DNA of 42,463 nt from Gammaproteobacteria bacterium. Its GTDB lineage: Bacteria > Pseudomonadota > Gammaproteobacteria > Pseudomonadales > Azotimanducaceae. The notes beneath the pieces were generated by a model that was not told where the DNA came from, searched no databases, and saw nothing but the letters and a program-made list of their open reading frames with translations. The translations under genes were made by a program, and so were the position numbers. The DNA is taken from assembly GCA_009842245.1 (NCBI GenBank), contig VYFT01000083.1, positions 1 through 42,463 of the forward strand. Reading direction: 5' to 3'. Shown here piece by piece: positions 18,091 to 26,960 of the stretch (position 1 is its first letter; each line of letters begins with the position of its first letter).

Positions 18091-19308
18091 CTACCCCTTT
18101 ACGCAAACGATTTGCTTCAACGTGTGGACTACTTCTACCAAGTCTTGTTGCGCTTCCATAACCTTATCGATGTCTTTGTACGCCGCCGGTAGTTCATCCA
18201 CGACATTACGATCCTTTCTACACTCAACTCCGATCGTCTGTGATCGCAAATCTTCTGCGGTGTAGCGTCTCCGTGCTTCTGTGCGCGATAGCGCGCGTCC
18301 TGCCCCGTGGGAACAACTTTCAAGTGAATGTTTATATCCCTTACCACGCACGATATAGGACTTTGCTCCCATTGAACCAGGAATGATGCCGACATCTCCC
18401 CGTCGAGCACGGAGCGCGCCTTTGCGGGTTACCCACATGTTTTGACCATAGTGGCGTTCTTTTGCTACGTAATTGTGATGACACTCGATTACTTCGCTAA
18501 CAATCTCTATTTTGGGAAGGTGTTGTCGCATAGCTCTGATAGTACGATTCATCATGACTTTGCGGTTTAAAAAAGCAAATCGTTGAGCCCAGTCCACAGC
18601 CATAACGTAGTCTTTAAAGTGTTTAGTCCCTTCCTTCAGGTACGCGAGATTACGATCGGGGAGATTTATTTCGTGGGCACGCATGTCTTGTTTCGCGAGT
18701 TCTATAAATTTCATGCCAATTCGATTTCCGATTCCTCGAGAACCACTATGGAGCATGACCCACACAGTCTCGGTTTCATCTAAGCACACCTCGATAAAGT
18801 GATTCCCAGTACCCAAGGTGCCGAGATGAGTTATGTGGTTAGCTCTCTTCAAATCTGGATGGCGGGCGAGCAATGCGCTGAAACCCTTTTCAAGTCGAGA
18901 GTTCCACTGAGAGTACACTTCTTCGGGAATGTCTTTACTCCAACCACCAACGTCTCGCGAGCGCTTACCTCCACCAGTTCTTCCGTGTGGAACGTTTCGT
19001 TCAATACTTCCACGAAGAGGTGCGAGCGAGTCGGGTAATTCCGCAGCAGTCACGTTAGTTTGCGCCGCGGTCATTCCGCAGCCGATGTCAACTCCTACCG
19101 CGGCAGGGATGATCGCGTCAGTAGTACCAATAACGGAACCAACGGTCGCGCCAATTCCTACGTGGGCGTCTGGCATCAGGGCAATGTTCTGTACGATCGA
19201 TAGTCTTGAAGCGAGTCGAACCTGTTCAATTGCGCCTGCTTGAATCGGTACGATCTCATTCCCACGAGCGTCACGGTTAAAGATTTGGACTTTTTCTTCA
19301 GTACTCAT
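18091..19308 (-). CDS. rtcB: RNA-splicing ligase RtcB
   Basis: GTP- and Mn-dependent ligase that joins 2',3'-cyclic phosphate or 3'-phosphate ends to 5'-OH ends in RNA repair. The 405 residues (E. coli 408) match along the full length: MPDAHVGIGATVGSVI, AAVGVDIGCGM with the metal-binding Cys77, KHLGTLGTGNHFIE-like HLGTLGTGNHFIE, HSGSRGIGN, and SCSHGAGR with the guanylylated His334. It stands alone: no RtcA cyclase, RtcR regulator or archease gene is adjacent. A strong terminator separates it from the TonB receptor gene transcribed toward it. Confidence 0.96.
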   Translation of the reverse strand: MSTEEKVQIFNRDARGNEIVPIQAGAIEQVRLASRLSIVQNIALMPDAHVGIGATVGSVIGTTDAIIPAAVGVDIGCGMTAAQTNVTAAELPDSLAPLRGSIERNVPHGRTGGGKRSRDVGGWSKDIPEEVYSQWNSRLEKGFSALLARHPDLKRANHITHLGTLGTGNHFIEVCLDETETVWVMLHSGSRGIGNRIGMKFIELAKQDMRAHEINLPDRNLAYLKEGTKHFKDYVMAVDWAQRFAFLNRKVMMNRTIRAMRQHLPKIEIVSEVIECHHNYVAKERHYGQNMWVTRKGALRARRGDVGIIPGSMGAKSYIVRGKGYKHSLESCSHGAGRALSRTEARRRYTAEDLRSQTIGVECRKDRNVVDELPAAYKDIDKVMEAQQDLVEVVHTLKQIVCVKG

Positions 19309-19368
19309 TTTCTTTCTCGATTAGTTAATGATATTGGTACATCACAACGCGTCGAGTACTTGCTGAGC

Positions 19369-19407
19369 AAAAAAAATCTCGAGGCGCAAAGCACCTCGAG
19401 ACTTTTT
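19369..19407 (-). terminator. bidirectional rho-independent terminator
   Basis: An eight-bp stem TCTCGAGG (19377-19384) / CCTCGAGA (19394-19401) is flanked by eight A on the left and five T on the right, so it can end transcripts on either strand. Its natural client is the TonB receptor gene, which ends about 36 bases away on the minus strand. Confidence 0.92.
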
Positions 19408-19436
19408 CTTGTATGAGATAAGTTTTGAATTAGTTC

Positions 19437-22400
19437 TTAAAAGATCCCACCAATTCGATAAGTAAAACTCAAGAATGCCGCACGACCCAGAACATCATAG
19501 CCTGCGCCAATTGGTACATTACTTCGAGAGAATACTTCGGAACCATCGACAAACGGCGGTTCTACATCAAAGACGTTGCGAATACCCGCATTGATGAAGA
19601 AATCTTGTCTTGCCATCGAAAATGAAAGCGAGTGATGCCAGTAGAAATCGGCAGAACCAATATCACGACATAAGACGTCGTCGTAGTCCGGACCTAAACA
19701 AGTATCTGACGTTCGCGCGGGTACGGACCCCAAAGAATCTTCAAAGTCATCGTGTTGATCTTGTCGTCCCAGAACTCTGACGTTCCAGCTCAAACGCATT
19801 TGATTGAATTGCGCACGGAACGTAAGTCTGTGTCGATATCTCGGGTAGTACCATTCTGACACGTCTTCATCGCGAGACTCGATTGCGGTGATCGTAATAT
19901 CGGATCGTTCCAACAACTTGTGGGTAATGAAATCAATACCGAAGGAAATCGGTCGGTCAAATATCGTAAAGGTATCAGAATAAGCGATGTTCAAGTCGAT
20001 CCCACGCACGGTTTCGTTATCACGATTAATAAAGCCTTGGTGGATATAAGTCATACGCGGGCTGTCTCCCGTTGCCCTCGTGATACGCTGACAATATGGA
20101 CTATTACCTGTTTCACTGTTGTAGCAATCCGAAATAATGAAACCAGCTGACGGTTCAATAATGGTATCGTCGATACTTACGTTATAGACGGTACCACCAA
20201 TAGCTAGGTCGAATGCATTGGTGAATGGTTGTCTGAAACTAAAGCCCCAGGTTTCGGACTTCGATGTTTCCGGTAACAGGTCGAGTGCACCACCTGCCGC
20301 AATTTCAACTGAATACACGGTGAATCCATCAATCAAAGCTAATGGGTCAGCACCGTTGTTGCGACAATTCTCAAGAACGTGCGGTTCGCGACGATCTTGT
20401 TCTGGGAGGTACTCATTTGTGATTGGATCAATTGCAGCTGTTGGAACCGCACAAGGATCGAACACACTTAAGAAACCGGTTTGTGCGCGGAGGAACAATT
20501 CTCGTAAGTTAGGAGCTCGGAACGAGGTACCCTTCGTGCCTCGAATCAACAACGAAGAAACGGGTCGCCACGCAACTTTCGTTGAGTAGGTCCAGGCATC
20601 ACCAGAGAATTCTTCATCAGTGTATCTAGTCGACAGGTTCACCGTCAACTCATTAGCAAAAGGCATGTTTCCAAGTAATGGGAATTCGATCTCTCCAAAA
20701 GCTTCCTGTACAGTCTTACCACCAGCTGCTCCTTGGTCAGCGGAAAAGTGGATAAATTTCCCTTCGGCAGCAACTTTATTTGGAATTGAATCAATCTCGT
20801 CTTTCCTCCACTCAACGCCGAATCCAGCCGCGACAGTTCCACCTTGGAGGTCATAGACGTCTCCAGTCATGTAGTATGAAACTAAGGTCTGTTCGATCGT
20901 GGTGTCAAACTCACGGGTGGCAAACAGGTAGTCGCGTTCAGCTTGAGTAGCAAACGCTCCTTGGTGGTCCAGATCCATTACGCTCGGTGCGAACAGATTG
21001 ACTGGTACACAGCCTACCCTGTCTTCGTCGTCAATAGGTGCTCCGGGCGGCGCTTCACAAGGAACTCCAAGAGGGGAAAAGTTTCCGAGTGCGAAAAACA
21101 TGCGATCTTCGTGTATCCCTTCGCGGAAGGTCTCTCCCGTGGAATCTGTATAGGACGCAAAGAACTCTCCACTCCAACCGCGTCGCGCTCCCCAAGTAAG
21201 CCAAGGCATGTCAAAACGGAGACCACCAACGAGTCGGGTTTGGGCTACATCGACTGTAGTAATGTTGCGGTCACCTTCGATCACAACGACTGGTTGTGCT
21301 GGAAGGGGTCCTCGAGGACCCTGTGTTAGATCACATGAACCGCCAGGACCGGGATCGCAACCAAACGCTTCTATCACCATGTCTCTAAACGACTGCTTGG
21401 CAAAGAAATCATTTATTGCTAAACCGCAGTCTACACCTTCCCCAAACGGATTACAAGGATTGAACGGATTCAATGGGTGCACAGTTGGGAATACTTGGTA
21501 TCCACCACCGTTGTGTTCGGATGATCGTGAACCATAAGTGAATTCGTAGAACGGCGTGACGTTGGCCGCGCCGTCAAACGTGTATTCCCCGTATGACATA
21601 AAGTTCACGCGACGAAATTCTGGTATCAATGTAGCAAATTGCTCATTAGCATCAGGAGCGTAATCTCGCCACGACACGTCGTTGAAACCATCACCATCTT
21701 CGTCGGTCCAGAACCACTGTCCGCCTAAACGGATTCTTGAAATTGAAAAATTATTCCATCCGCCGTTTGAGCGTCCGGGTGTATGAAACAACGGACCGAA
21801 TGGAACGCTAGTTACCCATGCGCCTTGCAGGCCGGAGTATCCGCAGTCATCCCACTCCATACCGTACCAATATTCGAACCAAAGACTCTTCTTGCGAATT
21901 TCACCGTCTTCGGTAATTTCTGCTTCATGGGAACAACCTTCATAGTGTGGTGAGTCGGCACGCGTCACTGCTTCGCTGTAGTCATAGTTGAGCGCTAGGC
22001 CGTAGAAACCGCGGTCAAAGTTTTGACCCCATTTAAGGGCGAGATTGTTAGTAGTTTTGCCACTAAACTGGTCCAGATCAGCGAAGAGATTGACTTCAAG
22101 CCCGTCAAAATCTTTTGTAAGAATAACGTTCACCACTCCAGCAACAGCATCAGATCCATAAACGGACGATGCGCCATCGAGTAGTAACTCATACTGTTGT
22201 ACTAACGCACCAGGTATGAGATTGAGATCGGGCGTGCTGGGTGCACCTTCAACACCAGCGGGGGCTAATCTGCGCCCATTGATCAGCACGAGTGATCTAG
22301 AAGCACCTAGCCCTCGTAAAGAAATCGTTGATGCCGCAGGACCGTTGTCTAAGACATAACCCGTGTAGGTTAGGTCGATTTGCTGTCCTTGTGCTTGAGT

Positions 22401-22685
22401 TGCTTTTTGAACGATATCAGCGGTATCAATCAATCCAGCTTCTCGCTCGACTTCGGAATCGATAATCTGCAATGGAGAGATGTTGTCATAAGTAGTTCGT
22501 TTAAGTCGCGAACCCGTTACCACAACTTCTTCCATATCCTCGTCGGCTAGTGAGCCTTCCTCCTCTTCCGTTTGCTCATCCTCGTCTTCGTCGTCATCTT
22601 GGGCAAATGCCAGAGTCGCAAACGGTAGACTGAGCAACGTCAGAAACCAAATGATGGTGGGTATTAATCTCTTTTGTCGAAACAT
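19437..22685 (-). CDS. TonB-dependent outer-membrane receptor
   Basis: Large TonB-gated outer-membrane transporter. The 1082 residues start with a signal peptide ending near AFAQ (residues 26-29), then an unusually acidic segment (DDDEDEDEQTEEEEG), a TonB box EEVVVTGSR, and a plug domain with STISLRGLGASRSLVLINGRR and YELLLDGASSVYGSDAVAGVVNV-type motifs. The rest is a beta-barrel ending in an aromatic residue (RIGGIF). Long extracellular loops contain several cysteine pairs. The substrate cannot be assigned; the type is common in marine bacteria for oligosaccharides, peptides or cofactors. It is a single-gene unit with a GAGGAAC-type ribosome site and a terminator downstream. Confidence 0.92.
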   Translation of the reverse strand: MFRQKRLIPTIIWFLTLLSLPFATLAFAQDDDEDEDEQTEEEEGSLADEDMEEVVVTGSRLKRTTYDNISPLQIIDSEVEREAGLIDTADIVQKATQAQGQQIDLTYTGYVLDNGPAASTISLRGLGASRSLVLINGRRLAPAGVEGAPSTPDLNLIPGALVQQYELLLDGASSVYGSDAVAGVVNVILTKDFDGLEVNLFADLDQFSGKTTNNLALKWGQNFDRGFYGLALNYDYSEAVTRADSPHYEGCSHEAEITEDGEIRKKSLWFEYWYGMEWDDCGYSGLQGAWVTSVPFGPLFHTPGRSNGGWNNFSISRIRLGGQWFWTDEDGDGFNDVSWRDYAPDANEQFATLIPEFRRVNFMSYGEYTFDGAANVTPFYEFTYGSRSSEHNGGGYQVFPTVHPLNPFNPCNPFGEGVDCGLAINDFFAKQSFRDMVIEAFGCDPGPGGSCDLTQGPRGPLPAQPVVVIEGDRNITTVDVAQTRLVGGLRFDMPWLTWGARRGWSGEFFASYTDSTGETFREGIHEDRMFFALGNFSPLGVPCEAPPGAPIDDEDRVGCVPVNLFAPSVMDLDHQGAFATQAERDYLFATREFDTTIEQTLVSYYMTGDVYDLQGGTVAAGFGVEWRKDEIDSIPNKVAAEGKFIHFSADQGAAGGKTVQEAFGEIEFPLLGNMPFANELTVNLSTRYTDEEFSGDAWTYSTKVAWRPVSSLLIRGTKGTSFRAPNLRELFLRAQTGFLSVFDPCAVPTAAIDPITNEYLPEQDRREPHVLENCRNNGADPLALIDGFTVYSVEIAAGGALDLLPETSKSETWGFSFRQPFTNAFDLAIGGTVYNVSIDDTIIEPSAGFIISDCYNSETGNSPYCQRITRATGDSPRMTYIHQGFINRDNETVRGIDLNIAYSDTFTIFDRPISFGIDFITHKLLERSDITITAIESRDEDVSEWYYPRYRHRLTFRAQFNQMRLSWNVRVLGRQDQHDDFEDSLGSVPARTSDTCLGPDYDDVLCRDIGSADFYWHHSLSFSMARQDFFINAGIRNVFDVEPPFVDGSEVFSRSNVPIGAGYDVLGRAAFLSFTYRIGGIF

Positions 22686-22714
22686 GACCTATTGTTCCTC
22701 ATTAAAACTTAGTA

Positions 22715-22755
22715 GCCAGTCGAACACTGGCGTACGTGAATTCTCCTCAACGTAC
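22715..22755 (-). promoter_or_regulatory. two adjacent stem-loops in the TonB receptor leader
   Basis: GCCAGT/ACTGGC (22715-22731, loop five bases) and GTACGT/ACGTAC (22732-22755, loop 12 bases) lie side by side 30-70 bases upstream of the receptor ATG. In the transcript the larger loop contains GAGGAG. They could be leader structures or an operator; no known riboswitch class is recognised. Confidence 0.3.
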
Positions 22756-23011
22756 ATTTCAGATTGCAGAAATGCACGTTTAAGTTTATGTCTCAAAACT
22801 ACAACCCGACTGAGGCAGTTTCGAGAATCGCACTTTCAATTCGCTTACCCTGAATCCAATGGATGCGACACCTCGAACTTCGTGGAAATTTGTGTGTGCG
22901 CATAAATTGGACAGTCGGGCGTACTTCATCCTTAACGGTCGAAGTCGCGCGCGCGTTGAACGTACATAGTGTAATGGATATTTTACCCTTTTTTAACTTA
23001 GAAATTTATTG

Positions 23012-23044
23012 GAAGGCTTGTGTTTCTTACAACAAGTAGCCTTC
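23012..23044 (-). terminator. possible terminator of the channel/FGE operon
   Basis: A hairpin GAAGGC/GCCTTC extended by TTGT/ACAA across a three-base bulge lies about 60 bases past the stop of the FGE-domain gene. On the minus strand it is followed by an AT-rich but not T-only tail, so termination is uncertain. Confidence 0.35.
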
Positions 23045-23104
23045 GGAACGTAATCACACGGCTAGGGTGGCGTACTGGTTTAATCAGAAGCCGCTATTGG
23101 AGAA

Positions 23105-24682
23105 TTAGTCGTAGACCACTCGAAAACCAATAGTTTCGGAGCGGTGATTCAGAGTCACTTTACGGCCGAATATCGTCTGTCCTGTTACTACGCCTGGTAG
23201 CATCCAGTTGCCGCCTTGGACCCACATCGTGATCGCACCACGATCAACAGTCACGGAACGAGTCCACTCAGACACGTTACCTGCTAGATGGCGAATACCA
23301 GTAGTCGTTTCGTCGATGTTTTCGTCGTCGCACACCACGAGTTTCCCGGTCTCATCATCACCGGAGGCGGCAAAACCGGATTCATAAATGTCCCCCCAAG
23401 GATAAAGTCTTCCCTCAGGTCCAGCCGCAACAGCGCGCCACTCTTCTGCTGTAGGAAGGCGGCCTCCTGACCATCTAGCAAAGGCATCGGCTGACCACCA
23501 ACTAACCCCAGTGACTGGATATTCAAGACGCTCTTTTTGTGCGTCCCAATATAGCGGTTCATACGAATGTCCAGACGGCTCATCTGTATTGCGATATAGC
23601 CCCATGTTGACCAGAGGATCGTTGAGAAATTCAGCGTAGTCTTCGCGACTGACTTCACACCGATCGACGCGTACACTGTTCGCGAACTGCTCTGTTGATC
23701 GAACGAGTCTTTGAATTGGAAGTTCGGCATCTTGGGGAATCTTGGTCACGAAATATGTGACCCTAGCTTCAGGTGGAATTCCTACTTGATAGACACCACC
23801 GCGTACAGTTGTAGTACGACCAAGAAACGCGTCCCAAGGAAGGATGCGGAAAGGTGGTTGATCGTAAACGCAACGAAAACCTAAGTGATGACTTTGAATA
23901 CTCGGGTTGACTTCGAGCCACGCGGCACTCAAGGCATAGAGTTCGCGCGCGCGAGCTCGAACCGTCGGTGCACCATGTACCGGTACGTATTCCGAGCGGG
24001 TGAGCAGGGCTCGCGCGCTGGTTCCGGAGGTCCATTCCATGACATTGTTGGCTAAGTCGTGAATTCCGTTTGGGGTATCGGTCTCGGGAAACTTTCCACA
24101 AGTCTGTTGCGCATTTCGATCAGGTTCCAAATAGGGCCAAGCCGATTCTCGCCAATCATCGCCCCATGGATACAGTCGACCCTCTGCTCCTCGAGCAGCG
24201 ATTTCTAACTCTTCAGATGTAGGTAAGCGTCCACCAATTTCGAAGCAATATCTCGTGGCCGCTCTATGCGACACACCACTCGCTGGGGAGTTGAGTCGTC
24301 CGGCGGTACGATGTCCGGTGGACTCCGATCGGAGCCACTCAGGTGGTACGTCCGAACCACTAGTCGCGATAGGGGTGTACCATTGAACGAATCGCTCGTA
24401 ATTCTCTTGCGTTACCTCGCAGTTGTCAATACGAAAGGTATCGATTGCGACGGTTCGTATCGGCCGTTGTAAACGCAATCGGAGCTCATTGTTTAGTGCC
24501 CCGGTTTCCAACGCGGCAATGACTTTGTCATCAATGAATCGTGCGGATTCGTTCTCGCTTAGTTCGAGTCCGAGTGAGACGCGGGGAGCATCGATGTCGG
24601 TTCGCCCAATGTTCAGTAATGTAACGGTCAGTAGTGCGAGTATTAGTAGCACGAGCACTACGATTGGAATCCGCCATGACAT
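23105..24682 (-). CDS. membrane-anchored protein with two FGE/SUMF1-type domains
   Basis: The 525 residues begin with one membrane helix (about 5-26, IPIVVLVLLILALLTVTLLN), then two tandem domains of the formylglycine-generating-enzyme fold facing the periplasm. Domain 1 has IDNCEVTQENYERFV, GGRLPTSEELEIAARGAEG, LYPWGDDW, LANNVMEW and LGFRCVYD; domain 2 repeats the pattern with VDRCEVSREDYAEFL, GGRLPTAEEWRAVAAGPEG, LYPWGD, LAGNVSEW and IGFRVVYD. Neither has the C-terminal cysteine pair used for catalysis by true FGE, and no sulfatase is nearby, so a binding or structural role is more likely. Its ATG shares one base with the stop of the upstream gene (TGATG), so it is the last gene of a tight four-gene operon. 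Confidence 0.85.
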   Translation of the reverse strand: MSWRIPIVVLVLLILALLTVTLLNIGRTDIDAPRVSLGLELSENESARFIDDKVIAALETGALNNELRLRLQRPIRTVAIDTFRIDNCEVTQENYERFVQWYTPIATSGSDVPPEWLRSESTGHRTAGRLNSPASGVSHRAATRYCFEIGGRLPTSEELEIAARGAEGRLYPWGDDWRESAWPYLEPDRNAQQTCGKFPETDTPNGIHDLANNVMEWTSGTSARALLTRSEYVPVHGAPTVRARARELYALSAAWLEVNPSIQSHHLGFRCVYDQPPFRILPWDAFLGRTTTVRGGVYQVGIPPEARVTYFVTKIPQDAELPIQRLVRSTEQFANSVRVDRCEVSREDYAEFLNDPLVNMGLYRNTDEPSGHSYEPLYWDAQKERLEYPVTGVSWWSADAFARWSGGRLPTAEEWRAVAAGPEGRLYPWGDIYESGFAASGDDETGKLVVCDDENIDETTTGIRHLAGNVSEWTRSVTVDRGAITMWVQGGNWMLPGVVTGQTIFGRKVTLNHRSETIGFRVVYD

Positions 24683-26412
24683 CAGGCGCGACGCAAGCCC
24701 GGTCGCCAGAAAATTAAAAATGCCGCTACTGCGAGAGCCAGCAGAACGTACAAAGTAACTAACCAGGACTTCACACCGAAGAACCAGCCTTCGGACGCGG
24801 GGGTGATTTCTTGCGATCCTAAGTAAATCCTGTTACTATCAGCGTCAACGGAGAGCAAGCCATATTCGTCTACGGTGCCGTAAACGAATCCCACGATGAC
24901 GTCGCTCAATGTCATTGATACAAACGCGACTGCACGCCACGAGGGATATGTGGTCGATTCATCCGATTCCGGCATAAGTAATACGGAACCTCGGTGAAGA
25001 TCAACTTGTAGTCCTTCCCACACATCGGGATACTTATTCAAACTCAATCTAAGAAAAGCTGTGTTTGAGCCTAAGTCACTTATCGAACCATCAGTGATGA
25101 CTTCGACATCGTACAGTAATCTGTTCGGTACTACTCTGATCTGTGAATACTGAAGATCTTCCACGGTCCTAAGATTTACTTCCAATGGTTCGAGCGGCGT
25201 ACTTTCATCGACCGGTCCAGAGAAGTTCAACAAGCTTTGTAGCAAGTCTTCTACGATTTCATAGTCTTCATCCGATAGTGAGTCAATTCGGTCAACGTTG
25301 TTGGTTAGTTCGAGCATGTAGTCTCGAATCAGTCTTGTCGGGGGTATATCTTGATCCAAGAAGTCTTGTATGTCGATTAAGAAGAGCATTACGGCATAGA
25401 GGATTTGGTCTGGGTCCGGTAACTCGATCGGGACGCCTTCACCACTATCGTTCTGTGTATCGGGATCTGCAAGTCTGATACTAAAGGTTTCGTTTTCAGG
25501 GGCTTGAACCGAACCGGTATTTCCAGAGGGTTGACCCGATGTTGGCGGACCACTAGGCGGACGAGCAGCGGGAAAACTACCCATCGCACTGGGATCAAAT
25601 GGATCTATCGGCGCGGTTTGACCAAGACTCGATCCTTCGGGAACATCGGGATTGGCTACCGTCGGGTCGTCGGACCACTCCGTACCCTCGCCGTATTCAC
25701 CATCTTCGGGGGGCCAGCTTTGGGTGAACTCGTCGAGCGCGCTGTCGTCTTCATCCGTGTTGCCGTCCATCCACCCCTCCAATTCGGGTAGACCAGGAAG
25801 TTCGGCTATGTTCGCACCTTCTAATCTAGCGCAGTCTTCAAAGCTGACTCCCGGAGGGCAATCGGCTGCAGATCCCGAACCAGCAAGACCACCAGAACCC
25901 CCAACAAAGTGCCAATGCCAAATACCCAGTCCATGATCTTTTAAGATTGACATCACTAGGTAGTACGTACCCACGTCGTAGATGTCCCCACGAATACTTC
26001 GACGAGCAGATTCACTCATCGCTTCTATGAAGAGATCTAAGGTGTTTGGTTTTTCTAAAAGCTGTTCGCGAGTCCAAACTGTTCCCGAATACGGGTCGCG
26101 GACCAAAGTACGGTGAAACTCCAATACCGGCATAACCTCTGGATGCCAAATTGCGTCGATATCTGCGGTCTCGTAGTCGTGGAGCTGCGCGGGTGGACTT
26201 GCTGCGAGCCGGTTCAGTACCAAAGATATGCTAAATTCGCGCGTCATCACCGTCGCGATTTCTTGCACCTTTTCGGTATATCGCTCTTCTTTTTCCGCCC
26301 TTACTGCAATACTGATCACGATCACGATGATCAGCACCGCCACCCCATTTGCGAGGATGTCGACCAATGCGATTCCCGCAAAATTTGGAATGCGAGAAGC
26401 CCCGGAACTCAT
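24682..26412 (-). CDS. large MotB/ExbD-like channel partner with two membrane helices
   Basis: I do not know a named family for this 576-residue protein. An N-terminal helix (about residues 11-37) carries an aspartate, LVDILANGVAVLIIV with Asp18, in the position of the proton-carrying Asp of ExbD and MotB. A large region of about 500 residues follows, expected to be periplasmic, with a low-complexity Gly/Pro/acid-rich linker (about 175-330), then a folded part and a second helix (about 548-568) with a basic tail RPGLRRA. There is no recognisable OmpA peptidoglycan-binding domain. The gene starts ATGA-overlapped with the small partner gene upstream and ends TGATG-overlapped with the FGE gene, which argues for one complex. 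Confidence 0.75.
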   Translation of the reverse strand: MSSGASRIPNFAGIALVDILANGVAVLIIVIVISIAVRAEKEERYTEKVQEIATVMTREFSISLVLNRLAASPPAQLHDYETADIDAIWHPEVMPVLEFHRTLVRDPYSGTVWTREQLLEKPNTLDLFIEAMSESARRSIRGDIYDVGTYYLVMSILKDHGLGIWHWHFVGGSGGLAGSGSAADCPPGVSFEDCARLEGANIAELPGLPELEGWMDGNTDEDDSALDEFTQSWPPEDGEYGEGTEWSDDPTVANPDVPEGSSLGQTAPIDPFDPSAMGSFPAARPPSGPPTSGQPSGNTGSVQAPENETFSIRLADPDTQNDSGEGVPIELPDPDQILYAVMLFLIDIQDFLDQDIPPTRLIRDYMLELTNNVDRIDSLSDEDYEIVEDLLQSLLNFSGPVDESTPLEPLEVNLRTVEDLQYSQIRVVPNRLLYDVEVITDGSISDLGSNTAFLRLSLNKYPDVWEGLQVDLHRGSVLLMPESDESTTYPSWRAVAFVSMTLSDVIVGFVYGTVDEYGLLSVDADSNRIYLGSQEITPASEGWFFGVKSWLVTLYVLLALAVAAFLIFWRPGLRRA

Positions 26413-26960
26413 AGTGTATCGTCCACGTGTTCTTTGATGTACTCGGGGATTTCGTCAAGCATGACCGACTTAAGAAATTCGTTGTCGGTGATCACCCAAC
26501 CAATGCTGATGGTGCGATCTGGCCACATAGATCTAAGGCAGTTTCTTGCTTCGGCCATCGTTGGGACACTTCCTTCGGTTATAAAAAACAGTAGCTGGTC
26601 GCCCTGTTGATTGTAGACTCGTTCCGCGTAGTTGCGATAAGCATTCCCGATGTCACATATTGAACCGCGATCTACTCCTTCGGCAGTCTCAACGATGCGT
26701 AGCGACTCAGGGAATACGATGATTGAATATCCAGAGCTACCATCTTCACGCTCGATGCGAAAAGTTCCTTCCTCAGTGGCCTCTTTCAATCTTTCTCGCA
26801 CTGCTGCTTGGGAAACTACATTTACGACGAGCAAGAATACTAGCATTAGCGCAAACATTCCGCCAAATACTGCCATCATGGGAGCGCTGTTCTCTCCCTG
26901 TTGTTCGCTACCGGGTCTTACATTCGGCGCGTCGGAATTGCTACCAGAGTCAATAAACAC
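26409..26960 (-). CDS. small MotB/ExbD-like single-pass partner lacking the membrane Asp
   Basis: A 183-residue protein if the GTG at 26960 is the start; this overlaps the upstream channel gene by 11 bases. An in-frame start at 27014 would overlap by 65 bases and is less likely. It has a polar N-terminus and one helix (about residues 27-50, PMMAVFGGMFALMLVFLLVV), then about 130 soluble residues, presumably periplasmic, with SYSIIVFPESLRI-like beta structure. Aligned by eye to ExbD (PFIDVM), the proton-carrying Asp position is Ala30 (PMMAVF), so it would not carry protons itself. The next gene starts with an ATGA overlap. The family is unrecognised; the channel-partner role is inferred from the helix and the operon. 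Confidence 0.7.
   Translation of the reverse strand: MFIDSGSNSDAPNVRPGSEQQGENSAPMMAVFGGMFALMLVFLLVVNVVSQAAVRERLKEATEEGTFRIEREDGSSGYSIIVFPESLRIVETAEGVDRGSICDIGNAYRNYAERVYNQQGDQLLFFITEGSVPTMAEARNCLRSMWPDRTISIGWVITDNEFLKSVMLDEIPEYIKEHVDDTL

Larger units (their letters stand above)
22686..23104. other. 419-base intergenic region upstream of the TonB receptor
   Basis: No convincing gene on either strand. It holds the receptor leader with two stem-loops (22715-22755), an alternating CG-rich run near 22950, an AT-rich stretch near 22980-23010, and a bulged hairpin at 23012-23044 that may end the upstream operon. Confidence 0.6.

Noticed and set aside
25652-25936. Ser/Pro-rich plus-strand ORF opposite the 576-residue gene
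   Set aside because: It mirrors the low-complexity linker of the real gene; no start signals or motifs.
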